This document shows positions 17,725-27,400 of a stretch of 64,000 nucleotides of DNA, piece by piece. The notes beneath the pieces were generated by a model. The model did not search any database. It was not told the DNA's origin and was given only the letters and a program-made list of their open reading frames with translations. Position numbers and translations under genes: made by a program. Numbering within the stretch: position 1 is the stretch's first letter; the number at the start of each line of letters is the position of its first letter. The stretch comes from Saprospiraceae bacterium (GTDB taxonomy: Bacteria > Bacteroidota > Bacteroidia > Chitinophagales > Saprospiraceae), in NCBI GenBank assembly GCA_016717145.1, contig JADKGD010000033.1, positions 1 through 64,000 on the forward strand, read 5' to 3'.

Positions 17725-19640
17725 TGTAAATTTTGTGCAGCAGTCCGAAATCTATTGGCTTCATTTGTATTTCCGGCAAGTTCATATGCCGTTGCCAATG
17801 CAACGTTTAGGGATTTATTTGTAGGATTGATGGCATAAGCATCCATAAGAAATTGTAAGGCGTAATCCCGGCGTCTATCTTTGTAAGTAAGCAATTCCGT
17901 TCCTAAGGATAAGTAAAATGGAAATAATTCCGAATCGTGTCCCCTACCTTTTAAATAATCTCCAAATTCTTTGATGAATGGGATGTCGGGCCTTCTCAAT
18001 ATGGATGGTTTCATATCTGTGATATACTTTTTTATATCACCTGTCAATTTATATCTTTCTGATGCAACTCCGATTAGCATAAGGTTTGCGTTTTGATAAT
18101 CAGGAAATATAGTCACCGCTTTCTCCCCATAAAATGCCGCCTTATCAAGCAAAGCATCCTGAGTCTTCCTATCTTTGGTTGTTTTAAATTCTTCAAAAAG
18201 CGCAGTGGACATAAAAGAATTGGCTCTTGCACTGTTTGAGGAAACATCAACAGCAGCCTGATTGAGCGATAAGGCATCTTTCCACGCAGGTACCCTTAAA
18301 TATGTTTTTACACCATATCCGACACAAATTAATATCGACATCGTCAAAGCTATCTTTTGACCGGACTTAATGTTGATCTTTGGCAAATGTTCGGATAAAA
18401 AATAGGCAAGACCAATACAAAATCCTGCAGAAGCCATAAAGATAAAACGTTCATTCATGAAGGTACCCAGGTTAATTACGATATTGGATACAATCGTGAG
18501 TGTAACCAGATAAAAAAGAATGCTGTAGGCATAAATAGATTTTCGTCCCAAACCTTTTAACCCAAAGTAAATTAATGCGACATAGGTAACCAAAGATGCA
18601 AACGAAAATAAATTTATAATCGTTACTTTGGGAATGGCGTATGGATAGTAATCATGAGAAAGGGGATGTGGAAATATCATTAACATGATATACTTTCCTA
18701 AGGTGTACATAATGCTGCCGAATTTTTCACTGCCTGTCATACCCAGGAACGGGTTATTCATCAGGTCGTTTGCCTGTTGTCCGAGTTTTGGGATACCTGC
18801 TGTGTTAAATCGCAATATGAGATATAATATGGTCGTGATACCCAACCAAAGTATTAGTTTTCCCAATTTTTTCCAGTTAGCTTCGCTAAAAAAATAAATG
18901 GTCATCGGTATGACAGCCAGAAAAGTGATGGCATTTTCTTTGGATAAAAGCCCTAAAAAATAACTCAACATACTTCCGGCCAAAAACTTATATGACCTGC
19001 TATCCATATATCTGAGTCCACAATATAATGCCCCAAGAGAAAATAACATGGACATGATTTCATCTCTGCCTTTGATATTAGCTACTGCTTCTGTGTGTAT
19101 TGGGTGCAAAATAAAAAACATGGCTGCCAGAAATGGAATGGCCATATATTTTTTATCAGGTTTAAAGTTTCGGAACAATAAGGTAAGCACCATCATCATT
19201 AGAATACCCGTCATCGCGTATAATAATATATTGATGAAGTGACTGAACCAAGGATTCATGTCACCGAAGATTCCAAATTCTACAGCAAATGTAATAATAG
19301 ACAATGGTCGGTATCTGTTGCCTTGAACGAGTTCCTTTTTTTCGCCAAAGTATCCTTCAAAACTTTCTGTTTTTATAATATCCCAAATGCCATCAAATCC
19401 TTTTTTTGTATACGAATTGCCTGTAATGACCATCTGATCATCCAATACATAATTGTATGGCAGACAAGCATAATACAAAACAAAACTCAGGAAAAGGATA
19501 CAAAGGGATTCTTGCCAATAATGGCGAAAAAAAGACTGCTGATAAAAATCTCCTTTAATATGCTCCTGAACTTCAGCAGTTGATTTTGGTGTAAATCTCT
19601 TTTCCACTTTAGTGATTTGTGTTGCTTTTCTTTTTGACAT
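17721..19640 (-). CDS. Membrane protein with GT39/TMTC-like domain and TPR tail
   Basis: The start is taken at ATG 19640 (MSKRKATQITKVEKR), inside a longer possible frame to 19676, because the extra 12 residues look non-coding. About ten or eleven transmembrane helices lie between residues ~45 and ~440. The first large loop has YVLDDQMVITGN. Then comes FFILHPIHTEAVANIKGRDE, the motif of the TMTC/DUF1736 mannosyltransferase-like family. The last ~200 residues are soluble tetratricopeptide-like repeats (for example RPAWKDALSLNQAAV, ending NEANRFRTAAQNLQ). By family it probably transfers a sugar from a lipid donor to envelope proteins; the substrate is unknown. It is coupled to dprA by a four-base overlap. 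Confidence 0.75.
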   Translation of the reverse strand: MSKRKATQITKVEKRFTPKSTAEVQEHIKGDFYQQSFFRHYWQESLCILFLSFVLYYACLPYNYVLDDQMVITGNSYTKKGFDGIWDIIKTESFEGYFGEKKELVQGNRYRPLSIITFAVEFGIFGDMNPWFSHFINILLYAMTGILMMMVLTLLFRNFKPDKKYMAIPFLAAMFFILHPIHTEAVANIKGRDEIMSMLFSLGALYCGLRYMDSRSYKFLAGSMLSYFLGLLSKENAITFLAVIPMTIYFFSEANWKKLGKLILWLGITTILYLILRFNTAGIPKLGQQANDLMNNPFLGMTGSEKFGSIMYTLGKYIMLMIFPHPLSHDYYPYAIPKVTIINLFSFASLVTYVALIYFGLKGLGRKSIYAYSILFYLVTLTIVSNIVINLGTFMNERFIFMASAGFCIGLAYFLSEHLPKINIKSGQKIALTMSILICVGYGVKTYLRVPAWKDALSLNQAAVDVSSNSARANSFMSTALFEEFKTTKDRKTQDALLDKAAFYGEKAVTIFPDYQNANLMLIGVASERYKLTGDIKKYITDMKPSILRRPDIPFIKEFGDYLKGRGHDSELFPFYLSLGTELLTYKDRRRDYALQFLMDAYAINPTNKSLNVALATAYELAGNTNEANRFRTAAQNLQ

Positions 19641-19686
19641 ACAAAGGATATTGCTTGATTGAATGCAAAGATTCAAATTTTTACAC

Positions 19687-19694
19687 TATTTTTG
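19687..19694 (+). promoter_or_regulatory. -7 box TATTTTTG upstream of the outer membrane protein gene
   Basis: The box matches TAnnTTTG and lies 28 bases before the ATG at 19723, in the short divergent gap to the membrane glycosyltransferase. Confidence 0.4.
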
Positions 19695-19722
19695 TAGCAC
19701 TTTTGAAAATTTATTCTTGTAG

Positions 19723-20436
19723 ATGCGCAAAAAAAAAATATATAGTCTGTTGGTATTGTTGACATTGGTAATCATATCCAAAACAAATGCTCAATTCAAT
19801 ATTAAAGTTGGATATTCCGGAGGTTTCACAAAAGCACCTGTTCTGAACGAAATAGTAGATAGATACAACATAAAATTCGGTAAAGCTGATGCGCCTTTAG
19901 AACAGTTCAGATCCCTGCATGGTTTGGAAATCGGACTCAGATACAGATTAAATAGGGTAGGATTTGAGATTTCATGGAATAGCATGACAGATCGAAGTAC
20001 GGTAATCGGCAGACCAATAACCGGTCCTTCTGCAGGTGTTTTTTTTCAGGATAAATACTATTTGTCACTTTCTGAATTCTCGTTCGGACTGGAAAATTAT
20101 TTTGGTAATATTGGATATGGAGCAGCTATAGGCTACCGTACAGCAAGGATGAAAACGGACATTACAGGAAGCACTAAAAAGAAGAGAGAAGTTTTGTCAG
20201 AATCAGGGCTATGTAGTAAGTTATATCTCATATTTCAATATCCCGGTGACAAAGTGGGCATTGCCTTGAAGCCATATATCCAGCTTCCTTTGGCTGATTT
20301 AAACATGCGCAATTTTGATACGGAATTAAACAGAGAACTTGATGGAAATACCAATTATTTAGCTCCTGATCCTCAGAAAGAAAAGTTTATGATGTATGGT
20401 TTTTCTATTGTTTTATATAATGGCAAACAAAAATAG
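19723..20436 (+). CDS. Predicted outer membrane beta-barrel protein, unknown
   Basis: The protein has 237 residues. It has a signal peptide (MRKKKIYSLLVLLTLVIIS, cleavage near TNAQ) and an alternating glycine/aromatic strand pattern such as IGYGAAIGYRTARMKT and VGIALKPYIQLPLADLNM. It ends with a short basic tail after GFSIVLYNG. The look is of a small outer membrane barrel of 8 to 10 strands. I do not recognise a named family. It is a single gene followed by a strong hairpin terminator. Confidence 0.6.
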   Translation: MRKKKIYSLLVLLTLVIISKTNAQFNIKVGYSGGFTKAPVLNEIVDRYNIKFGKADAPLEQFRSLHGLEIGLRYRLNRVGFEISWNSMTDRSTVIGRPITGPSAGVFFQDKYYLSLSEFSFGLENYFGNIGYGAAIGYRTARMKTDITGSTKKKREVLSESGLCSKLYLIFQYPGDKVGIALKPYIQLPLADLNMRNFDTELNRELDGNTNYLAPDPQKEKFMMYGFSIVLYNGKQK

Positions 20437-20486
20437 TGCTTAGTAAGTACCGTCTTTTTGTAAGATTTTTTGTTATGGCATTAAAA

Positions 20487-20526
20487 TAAAAGAGCCTTAC
20501 TAACTGGAGTAAGACTCTTTTATTTA
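20487..20526. terminator. Intrinsic terminator, 14-bp stem
   Basis: TAAAAGAGCCTTAC at 20487-20500 pairs with GTAAGACTCTTTTA at 20509-20522 (one G-U pair), loop of 8 bases. It lies between convergent genes and has A/T runs on both sides, so it may act in both directions. Confidence 0.8.
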
Positions 20527-20588
20527 ACCATTAAATATCTTTAATCCATATTGCATTGCTCCACAGATGGACATCGGTACACGATACA

Positions 20589-21515
20589 TTAAGGAAGTAA
20601 TACACTGTCAATCAGGTGTACTACGCCGTTGCTGGCAGTAACATTGACAGCAATAATTTTTGATGGAGCTGCACTGTTTTTACCTTTTACAGTGGCATTT
20701 GCAGCATTGATGGTCACTTTACCGCCTTGTGCAGTCGTGACATCTCCTGAGACAAGATTTGCAGCATACACTCTCGCAGCGACAACGTGATACGTAAGAA
20801 TGCCGGCTAACGCATCCGGACTTGCTGCCTTTATAGCTGCTTCTGTTGCAAAACCAGCTGCTTTGAATGCATCATTGGTTGGGGCGAAAACAGTAAATGG
20901 ACCAGCACTACTCAGAATGTCCACCACTTTGGTAGTACCTTCATTTGCCCTTAAAACAGCAGCGACAAGGTAAGATAGATTGGGATTTGACTGAGCAAGT
21001 GCTACGATGTTTTTAGATTCCGGAATCAACACAGCATCAATGATATGTATGATGGCGCCGTTTTCAGCTTTTACATCAGCAGTAGTCACTTTTGCTCCAT
21101 TTACATAAACACCAGCTGCATTTTTTGTTACGTAAACTTTAGCACTGTTAAGGGTTGTTACAGCTTCATTATCTTTGGTTGCAATGGCAGAGGCAGGAAC
21201 CAGACTGGTTACTACGTGATAAGTCAGGATGTTGGCAATGACTGTTTTGTCTGCAGCTTTAATCGCTGCTTCATTCGCAAAGCCTGCTGCTTTGAAAGCG
21301 GCATCTGTTGGTGCAAAAACCGTTATTGTTGGACTTTTGAGCGCATCTGCAACTCCGGCATGCAAGACAGCTGCTTCGAGCAACGAAAAGTTTGCATCAC
21401 CTACGACAACATCTACAATAGATTTTTTATCTGCTACTGTATCCTCATCATCAGAACAAGAAGTAAACAAAGCAGTTCCCATAAGGGCTAGAAATAATAC
21501 ATTTAAAATTTTCAT
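20589..21515 (-). CDS. Lipoprotein with two fasciclin (FAS1) domains
   Basis: The protein has 308 residues. It starts with a lipoprotein signal (MKILNVLFLALMGTALFTSC) followed by an acidic SDDEDT linker. Two FAS1 domains follow, at about residues 35-165 and 170-308. Each has the H1 motif (TITVFAPTDAAFKAAGF and PFTVFAPTNDAFKAAGF), the ILTYHVV segment and the H2-type end (GAIIHIIDAVLIP and GVVHLIDSVLLP). FAS1 domains mediate adhesion, and bacterial copies are often surface or matrix proteins. The two domains are close copies, consistent with an internal duplication. Confidence 0.92.
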   Translation of the reverse strand: MKILNVLFLALMGTALFTSCSDDEDTVADKKSIVDVVVGDANFSLLEAAVLHAGVADALKSPTITVFAPTDAAFKAAGFANEAAIKAADKTVIANILTYHVVTSLVPASAIATKDNEAVTTLNSAKVYVTKNAAGVYVNGAKVTTADVKAENGAIIHIIDAVLIPESKNIVALAQSNPNLSYLVAAVLRANEGTTKVVDILSSAGPFTVFAPTNDAFKAAGFATEAAIKAASPDALAGILTYHVVAARVYAANLVSGDVTTAQGGKVTINAANATVKGKNSAAPSKIIAVNVTASNGVVHLIDSVLLP

Positions 21516-21690
21516 TTTATTACAAATTTTTGATTAACAATACTTTTATTAGTGCTTCTAACATTAAAAAGGTTGCCTGGTGTTTAAATAATAATTAAAA
21601 AAAGTTAAACAAAACTATAAATCAAAGGATACATTTGCTTGAAGAATGCCGAATACTGCTAGAGATTTTTATTTTAACAATATTTTTCAT

Positions 21691-21725
21691 TTTGTTTTTA
21701 ATTACTAACAATATGTATATCTTTG
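21691..21725 (+). promoter_or_regulatory. Promoter upstream of tRNA-Leu
   Basis: A -33-like TTTG at 21691-21694 and TATCTTTG (TAnnTTTG) at 21718-21725, with 23 bases between, lie 37 bases before the tRNA. Confidence 0.55.
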
Positions 21726-21762
21726 CGTCGCTTTTTGAAAAAGCAATGTTCTTTTTGGAATT

Positions 21763-21844
21763 GCGGGCGTGATGAAATTGGTAGACATGCCAGACTTAGG
21801 ATCTGGTGCTGCAAGGCTTGGGGGTTCAAGTCCCTCCGCCCGCA
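21763..21844 (+). tRNA. tRNA-Leu (anticodon UAG)
   Basis: The acceptor arms GCGGGCG and CGCCCGC pair perfectly, with discriminator A at 21844. The anticodon stem CCAGA/TCTGG encloses the loop CTTAGGA, giving anticodon TAG (reads CUA and related leucine codons). There is a long variable arm, as expected for tRNA-Leu, and a T-arm GGGGG-TTCAAGT-CCCTC. No CCA is encoded. Total length is 82 bases. Confidence 0.95.
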
Positions 21845-21933
21845 CTCTTTAAGAATGCGATGTGAAAAAACAACTATTCTTCATATCCACCTCAATACAC
21901 ACATAATTTTATTAATCTTTATTAAAATTTTCT

Positions 21934-23313
21934 ATGCAGATTGTTAGAAAAGAAATTGATCCGTTAAATCTTACGATTGACTTTATTATCGAGCCGGGTG
22001 ATTATACCCCAAAGTATGAAAGTGAATTAAAAAAATACAAAAATCAAGCACAGCTGAAAGGTTTCAGAAAGGGCATGACGCCTGTTTCTGTGATTAAAAA
22101 GATGTATGGTAAGGGTATACTTTCTGAAGTGATTAATGAAACATTACAGGATAAATTATACGGATATCTGGACGAGCAGAAACTAAATTATTTGGGTCAA
22201 CCGCTTCCAAATAGAGATGAAAACCTGGTTTTTAATCTGGATGTCAACAATATGCAGGAATATACATTCAGTTTTGACATAGGTTTGGCGCCTGATCTTG
22301 ACATCAAAGGAGTATCTGCTGATGATAGCTATACTTTTTATGATGTGACCATACCTGATAGTGTGATAGAAGAGGAATTAACCGCAGCCCGAAGGCGATT
22401 TGGAAAACGGGTTGAAGCCGTTGACACCATGCAAAATATGGACATGATCAAAATTGAGGCTGAAGAAATGGAGGGAAAAAACATTAAGGAAGGTGGATGG
22501 AAAACTGATTTTAGCATTCTTATAGATGTCATCAAAGATGAATCAGTAAAAAAAGATCTAACTACAAAAAAAATAGGAGATTACTTTGTTTTTGATATCC
22601 GTAAACTCGAAGATAAAGAGGAGTCGTACACAGACAAATATCTGATCAAAAGACCGGAAGGAAATGATCAGGAAATTGGATCTGTTTTTCAGGGTAAGGT
22701 GACTGAGGTTTCGAGGGTAGAGCCTGCCGAAATGAATGAAGAGTTTTTTGCTACTTTTGGAGATGAAAGTATAATTGATGAAGAATCTTTAAGAACATTT
22801 TTCAAAAAGGATTTAAAATCTTACTATAATAATCAGGCGTTACAATTTATGTATCGTGAGATTATGGAATATATGATGGCTAATAATAACTTTGAATTAC
22901 CTACTGAATTTTTAAAAAGATATTTAAAGGAAACAAATGAAAATGTGTCCGATGATGTATTGGATAAAGAGTTTGATGCTTTTGCAAAAAACATGAGATG
23001 GTCCTTACAAAAGTCTCATTTAGCCAAAGAATATAATATTCAGATCACTGAAGATGATATCAAGCACCACTTCACAAATTCTGTATTTTCATATATGAGA
23101 TCCTATGGAAATATGGATTACGACTTTATATCCAAAACCGTTGAAAGACTTATGAAAGATAAAGAACAAGTCAATAAAGCCTATGAAGAAATTGCTGCTG
23201 ACAGGGTTTTTGGAAAAATCGGAGACATTGTCTCCAGAAGAAATGTGGTCATTTCACAAGATGATTTTCTTGAAAAGGTAAAAGCTTTGAACGAAAAGGT
23301 TAACAATTTGTAA
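21934..23313 (+). CDS. tig: Trigger factor, ribosome-associated chaperone
   Basis: The protein has 459 residues. The N-terminal ribosome-binding domain includes KYKNQAQLKGFRKGMTPVSV, which holds the ribosome-docking signature (GFRKG). The central region (about 150-250) is a weak match to an FKBP-type PPIase domain, as is usual in Bacteroidota. The rest is the helical C-terminal chaperone cradle. Trigger factor binds nascent chains at the exit tunnel. It lies 75 bases upstream of clpP, followed by clpX, the conserved tig-clpP-clpX order. Confidence 0.93.
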   Translation: MQIVRKEIDPLNLTIDFIIEPGDYTPKYESELKKYKNQAQLKGFRKGMTPVSVIKKMYGKGILSEVINETLQDKLYGYLDEQKLNYLGQPLPNRDENLVFNLDVNNMQEYTFSFDIGLAPDLDIKGVSADDSYTFYDVTIPDSVIEEELTAARRRFGKRVEAVDTMQNMDMIKIEAEEMEGKNIKEGGWKTDFSILIDVIKDESVKKDLTTKKIGDYFVFDIRKLEDKEESYTDKYLIKRPEGNDQEIGSVFQGKVTEVSRVEPAEMNEEFFATFGDESIIDEESLRTFFKKDLKSYYNNQALQFMYREIMEYMMANNNFELPTEFLKRYLKETNENVSDDVLDKEFDAFAKNMRWSLQKSHLAKEYNIQITEDDIKHHFTNSVFSYMRSYGNMDYDFISKTVERLMKDKEQVNKAYEEIAADRVFGKIGDIVSRRNVVISQDDFLEKVKALNEKVNNL

Positions 23314-23388
23314 TCATTGTTGTTATACTACATTGTAATTCGGTTTTATATTCCGAATACTTATTATTTAATGATTAAAATCCTTTGA

Positions 23389-24087
23389 ATGTATTCACAA
23401 GATGAATTTAAAAAGTATGCCACAGGCCATCTGGGCATGAGCAGTATGCACCTGGATAAATATATGGAAACTTCTGTGCCCAATATCAATAGTTTTACCC
23501 CTCAGGTTATTGAAGAGCGTCAGATGAATGTCGTCGGCATGGATGTATTCTCCAGATTAATGATGGACAGAATCATATTTATGGGAGTACCTGTAAATGA
23601 CTATGTAGCAAATGTTATTCAGGCCCAACTTTTATTTCTGGAATCTACAGATCCAAAGAGAGATATTCAAATGTTTATTAATAGCCCTGGCGGATCAGTA
23701 ATAGCTGGTATGGGTATTTATGATACTATGCAATATGTAGCTCCTGATGTAGCCACCATTTGTACAGGACTTGCAGCATCAATGGGAGCTGTTCTGTTGT
23801 GTGCAGGAAAAAATAGTAAACGTACATGTTTACCACATGCAAGAGTAATGATACATCAACCTTCAGGTGGTATGCAAGGTCAGTTTACTGATATGGAAAT
23901 ATCTTACAAACTTATCAAACAACTTAGGGATGAATTGTATACCATTATGGCTTTTCATACCGGCAAGACATTTGAAGAAATAGAAAAAGATTCGGACCGA
24001 GACAATTGGATGGTGGCTACCGAAGCAAAAGAATATGGTCTTGTTGACGAAGTTTTAGACAGAAATAACCCTCAGAAGACCAAATAA
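23389..24087 (+). CDS. clpP: ATP-dependent Clp protease proteolytic subunit
   Basis: The protein has 232 residues. The catalytic serine is S131 in GLAASMGAVLL, the histidine is H156 in ARVMIHQPSGG, and the aspartate lies in DSDRDNWM near 200. FINSPGGSV is the conserved strand for substrate binding. There is an N-terminal extension of about 35 residues before VIEERQMN, longer than in E. coli ClpP and probably in part a propeptide. ClpP forms the 14-mer peptidase that works with ClpX, encoded 14 bases downstream. Confidence 0.96.
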   Translation: MYSQDEFKKYATGHLGMSSMHLDKYMETSVPNINSFTPQVIEERQMNVVGMDVFSRLMMDRIIFMGVPVNDYVANVIQAQLLFLESTDPKRDIQMFINSPGGSVIAGMGIYDTMQYVAPDVATICTGLAASMGAVLLCAGKNSKRTCLPHARVMIHQPSGGMQGQFTDMEISYKLIKQLRDELYTIMAFHTGKTFEEIEKDSDRDNWMVATEAKEYGLVDEVLDRNNPQKTK

Positions 24088-24101
24088 AATTATTTCAGAA
24101 T

Positions 24102-25346
24102 ATGTCTAAATATAAAGATAATATCAGATGTTCATTTTGCGGGAAAGATAAACGCGATGCATTGATGCTGATAGCAGGTATCGATGGTCATATTTGTGAA
24201 GCATGCGTCGAACAGGCATTTGAAATAATCGGTGAGGAATTGAAAACCAAAAAGCCGGCCACAAAAAAATCAGATGCCAATACATTGCCTTCAAGCATCA
24301 CACCTGCCCAGATTAAAACTTTTCTAGACCAATATGTCATCGGACAAACAGAAGCAAAAAGATATCTTTCTGTAGCAGTGTATAACCATTACAAACGATT
24401 GAATAATATTGCCAATAGTGATGTGGAAATTGAAAAATCAAACATCGTTTTGGTAGGAGAAACCGGAACAGGCAAAACCTTGCTGGCCAAGACGATTGCT
24501 AAATTTCTTGACGTGCCATTTGCTATTGTAGATGCAACTGTATTTACGGAAGCTGGTTATGTTGGAGAGGATGTAGAGAGCATGTTAAGCAGATTACTGC
24601 AAGCATGTGACTTTAACGTGGAAGCCGCTCAACGTGGTATTGTCTATATCGATGAGATAGATAAAATTGCGCGTAAAAACGATAATCCTTCCATTACACG
24701 CGACGTTTCAGGTGAAGGGGTACAGCAAGCCCTGTTAAAACTTCTGGAAGGAACAGAAGTAAATGTTCCACCAAACGGAGGTCGTAAACATCCGGAACAA
24801 AAGATGATTAAAGTCGATACATCCAATATTTTGTTTATCTGTGGTGGTGCTTTTTCAGGCATTGATAAAGTCATTTCAAAAAGACTGAATACTCAGGTCA
24901 TAGGCTTTAACGGGGATGATACAGAACGTGTGGACAGAGATAATATGTTACAGTATATCACCCATAAAGATTTGAAAAGTTTTGGTATGATTCCTGAACT
25001 GATTGGTCGTTTACCAGTATTGACATATCTGGAGCCATTGGACAAAGCTACTTTGATTGCTATTCTTACGGAACCTAAAAATGCGTTGCTAAAACAGTAT
25101 TCGCGCTTGTTTGAATTAGAAGGAATAAAGTTACATTTTGATACTGAAGCCATTGATTATATAGCTGAAAAGGCTATGGAGTATAAATTAGGGGCCAGGG
25201 GATTGAGATCACTTTGTGAAGCTATTTTAACAGATGCGATGTTTGAATTGCCATCACAAAATGACATTACAGACTTCAAAGTTGACAAAATATATGTGGA
25301 GGACAAACTCAACAAGAATGCCATCAGGAAATTGATAGCGGCCTGA
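24102..25346 (+). CDS. clpX: ATP-dependent Clp protease ATP-binding subunit ClpX
   Basis: The protein has 414 residues. The N-terminal C4 zinc finger is RCSFCGK...ICEACVEQ. The AAA+ domain has Walker A (GETGTGKT), Walker B (IVYIDEIDKI), a pore-loop segment (AGYVGEDVES) and sensor 2 (LGARGLRSL). ClpX unfolds substrates and feeds ClpP. It ends the tig-clpP-clpX unit and is followed by a hairpin terminator. Confidence 0.97.
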   Translation: MSKYKDNIRCSFCGKDKRDALMLIAGIDGHICEACVEQAFEIIGEELKTKKPATKKSDANTLPSSITPAQIKTFLDQYVIGQTEAKRYLSVAVYNHYKRLNNIANSDVEIEKSNIVLVGETGTGKTLLAKTIAKFLDVPFAIVDATVFTEAGYVGEDVESMLSRLLQACDFNVEAAQRGIVYIDEIDKIARKNDNPSITRDVSGEGVQQALLKLLEGTEVNVPPNGGRKHPEQKMIKVDTSNILFICGGAFSGIDKVISKRLNTQVIGFNGDDTERVDRDNMLQYITHKDLKSFGMIPELIGRLPVLTYLEPLDKATLIAILTEPKNALLKQYSRLFELEGIKLHFDTEAIDYIAEKAMEYKLGARGLRSLCEAILTDAMFELPSQNDITDFKVDKIYVEDKLNKNAIRKLIAA

Positions 25347-25370
25347 TTATAATGAATTGATGTCACATAA

Positions 25371-25410
25371 AATGCCGGTTTGATGTAATATTCAGACCGG
25401 CATTTTTTTA
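25371..25410. terminator. Intrinsic terminator after clpX
   Basis: AATGCCGGT...ACCGGCATT form an inverted repeat (25371-25402) followed by a run of seven T. It lies between clpX and the convergent DUF4139 gene. Confidence 0.85.
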
Positions 25411-25518
25411 TTATTCAATTTTTATCCATTGCTATTTTGGTGCTACTACCTTAAAAAGGAAAATATTCAAACAAAGCTCTTTTAGAAGGCAACGTAAAAA
25501 TTGTATTGACGAAACAAA

Positions 25519-27117
25519 TCACTTCAACAATACACGTTTATCTTTAGGTATTTTGATCGAATATTGAACACGTTTTTTTATCAACTCGCCAGGTTTTATT
25601 TGGAGATTCCACGTTATGATGCCAGTTTCTTTATTGTGTTTGGCACCGGATAATTCGTCGACTTCCAGTTCCATTGATTCATCAGTCATAATTGGAAGTT
25701 GATCTTGTAGTTTGAGATCGATGTTACTGCTTTTATTGTTTTTGATAGAAAATTCATACACAAGTTTTTCAACTTTTTTGGATGAAAAAAATGACGTTTC
25801 ACAATATTCTTTAAGTTTTTCCTTCTTGACATTGATGGCGATATCAGGCCCGAGTGAAAGCGTCAATGTGTCGCTTATTTCGGCAACATTAAGATAGGAT
25901 CTCCCCACATATGTGCCTTCAAAGTATAGTTTTATCTCTCCGGATGACAGACTATATTTTTCCCAATCTACAATCTCTGCGACTAAATAAGCTTTATTAT
26001 CTAATTTTGGTATTGATAAGTAACGGTATCTGGCATCAATTTCGTTTTCATTGATAATAATATCGTGTGATTTATTATCTGATGGGATTGTCAATTTTTG
26101 TGGGAGTATATGTTCTGTAAAAGTGATATTTTCTGATGATTTTACCTGTCCCATATTGATGCCATCGACCATAATGGTTTCATCGGCTCTCACATTTGCT
26201 AATGGCCTGGATTGTATGTTATCATATTGATTTTTTGCTTTTAAGCCAGTAGTATATTGCTGTATATAATAATTTAAAAACCAAGGCTGCAATTCAGGCA
26301 AGTTTGTGCTAAGATTTGGATTGGCGGTTGTGAGTTTAACATCGATATTGGTCCAGTCCTCATTTGTATATTGTGTGATCGATCCTTTGTTGACCAGATT
26401 AATTGGCTTTAAAAGATTTTCGAGCCGGAGATCAAAGTTTGAAGTCCAAAATGCGCGTGGATCAAAGTAACTGATATTAAGTTTTGTTTCTTTAGCTTTG
26501 TCAGCGTACAAAGTGATATATATCTCTCCGGTATTGTGGCGTATTTTCCTGGAAGACCATTCATTCATTTGGGTTTGGATGACATTGATTTCTTTTGCTA
26601 TAACGTCGAGCTTTCGTTGACTATCCAAAATATTTTGTTTTACCAACAGTAATCGGGTCCGAAAGACATCAGCGACAGCGATGAGTTGGGCACTATTAAG
26701 ACCGGAAACATCGCCATTTACTTTCTTATTATTAATGATAAGTTCTTCTTCTTCTTTCCACGTATCGTGAATGATTGTTTCATTTTCTTTTTTGATGTTA
26801 AGTCCATTTAAATTGTCCTGGAGTGCCTTTAGCTCCGGATTGAATGCGCCTTCCTTGGAAAAATTATTTTTATAAGTGACGTCACTAATTACAGTTTTTT
26901 CGTTAGTGTTTATCTGTATGGAAGACTCGTCAAAGCCCGCTGGCAAATCAGAGATGACGATCTCATTTTTGCCTGAAATAAGTGAAATCTTGGCTTCTCT
27001 TTTAATTTGAACTCCACTGCGAAAAATGATGCCTTCCTTTATGGTGGACTTAAATTTTTGTTGTGCCGTTGATATAAAAGGAAGTAAAAAAAAGATGAAA
27101 ATAAATTTTTTAAGCAT
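25519..27117 (-). CDS. Secreted DUF4139 (MuiA-like) protein
   Basis: The protein has 532 residues with a signal peptide (MLKKFIFIFFLLPFISTAQ). It has the N-terminal DUF4140 segment (YKNNFS, SISLISGKNEIVISDLPAGF-like region), a coiled-coil middle (about residues 85-190) and the C-terminal DUF4139 domain from about 205 (LNISYFDPRAFWTSNFDLRL) to the end. The domain order matches MuiA-type 'mucoidy inhibitor' proteins, whose molecular function is unknown. There is no membrane anchor beyond the signal, so it is probably periplasmic or outer-membrane associated. A single gene, convergent with clpX. Confidence 0.8.
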   Translation of the reverse strand: MLKKFIFIFFLLPFISTAQQKFKSTIKEGIIFRSGVQIKREAKISLISGKNEIVISDLPAGFDESSIQINTNEKTVISDVTYKNNFSKEGAFNPELKALQDNLNGLNIKKENETIIHDTWKEEEELIINNKKVNGDVSGLNSAQLIAVADVFRTRLLLVKQNILDSQRKLDVIAKEINVIQTQMNEWSSRKIRHNTGEIYITLYADKAKETKLNISYFDPRAFWTSNFDLRLENLLKPINLVNKGSITQYTNEDWTNIDVKLTTANPNLSTNLPELQPWFLNYYIQQYTTGLKAKNQYDNIQSRPLANVRADETIMVDGINMGQVKSSENITFTEHILPQKLTIPSDNKSHDIIINENEIDARYRYLSIPKLDNKAYLVAEIVDWEKYSLSSGEIKLYFEGTYVGRSYLNVAEISDTLTLSLGPDIAINVKKEKLKEYCETSFFSSKKVEKLVYEFSIKNNKSSNIDLKLQDQLPIMTDESMELEVDELSGAKHNKETGIITWNLQIKPGELIKKRVQYSIKIPKDKRVLLK

Positions 27118-27400
27118 GGCAAATATTTATTGAATATTAACTAAAATAAGATAACGATTTAATATGTCATAGTATTATGATGCCCTGATATTATGTGTTT
27201 TTCTCTAAATGTGATCAAGCTTATTTAAGGGAATCATTTACATCAGGATTGAAATAGACAATTTATTTAATATAATTTAAGCTGTTGTACAAAATGATAC
27301 TTTTATTGAAAAAATAAAATCAAACTGAGACAACCTTATTTATTTAATTTGCACTTCTTAATTATTGTTATTTTTTTTTCGAAAGCGAAACACCATACAA

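Noticed and set aside
21045..21491. A 148-codon plus-strand frame opposite the FAS1 gene
   Set aside because: The FAS1 domains on the minus strand explain the region fully; the opposite frame has no recognisable domain.
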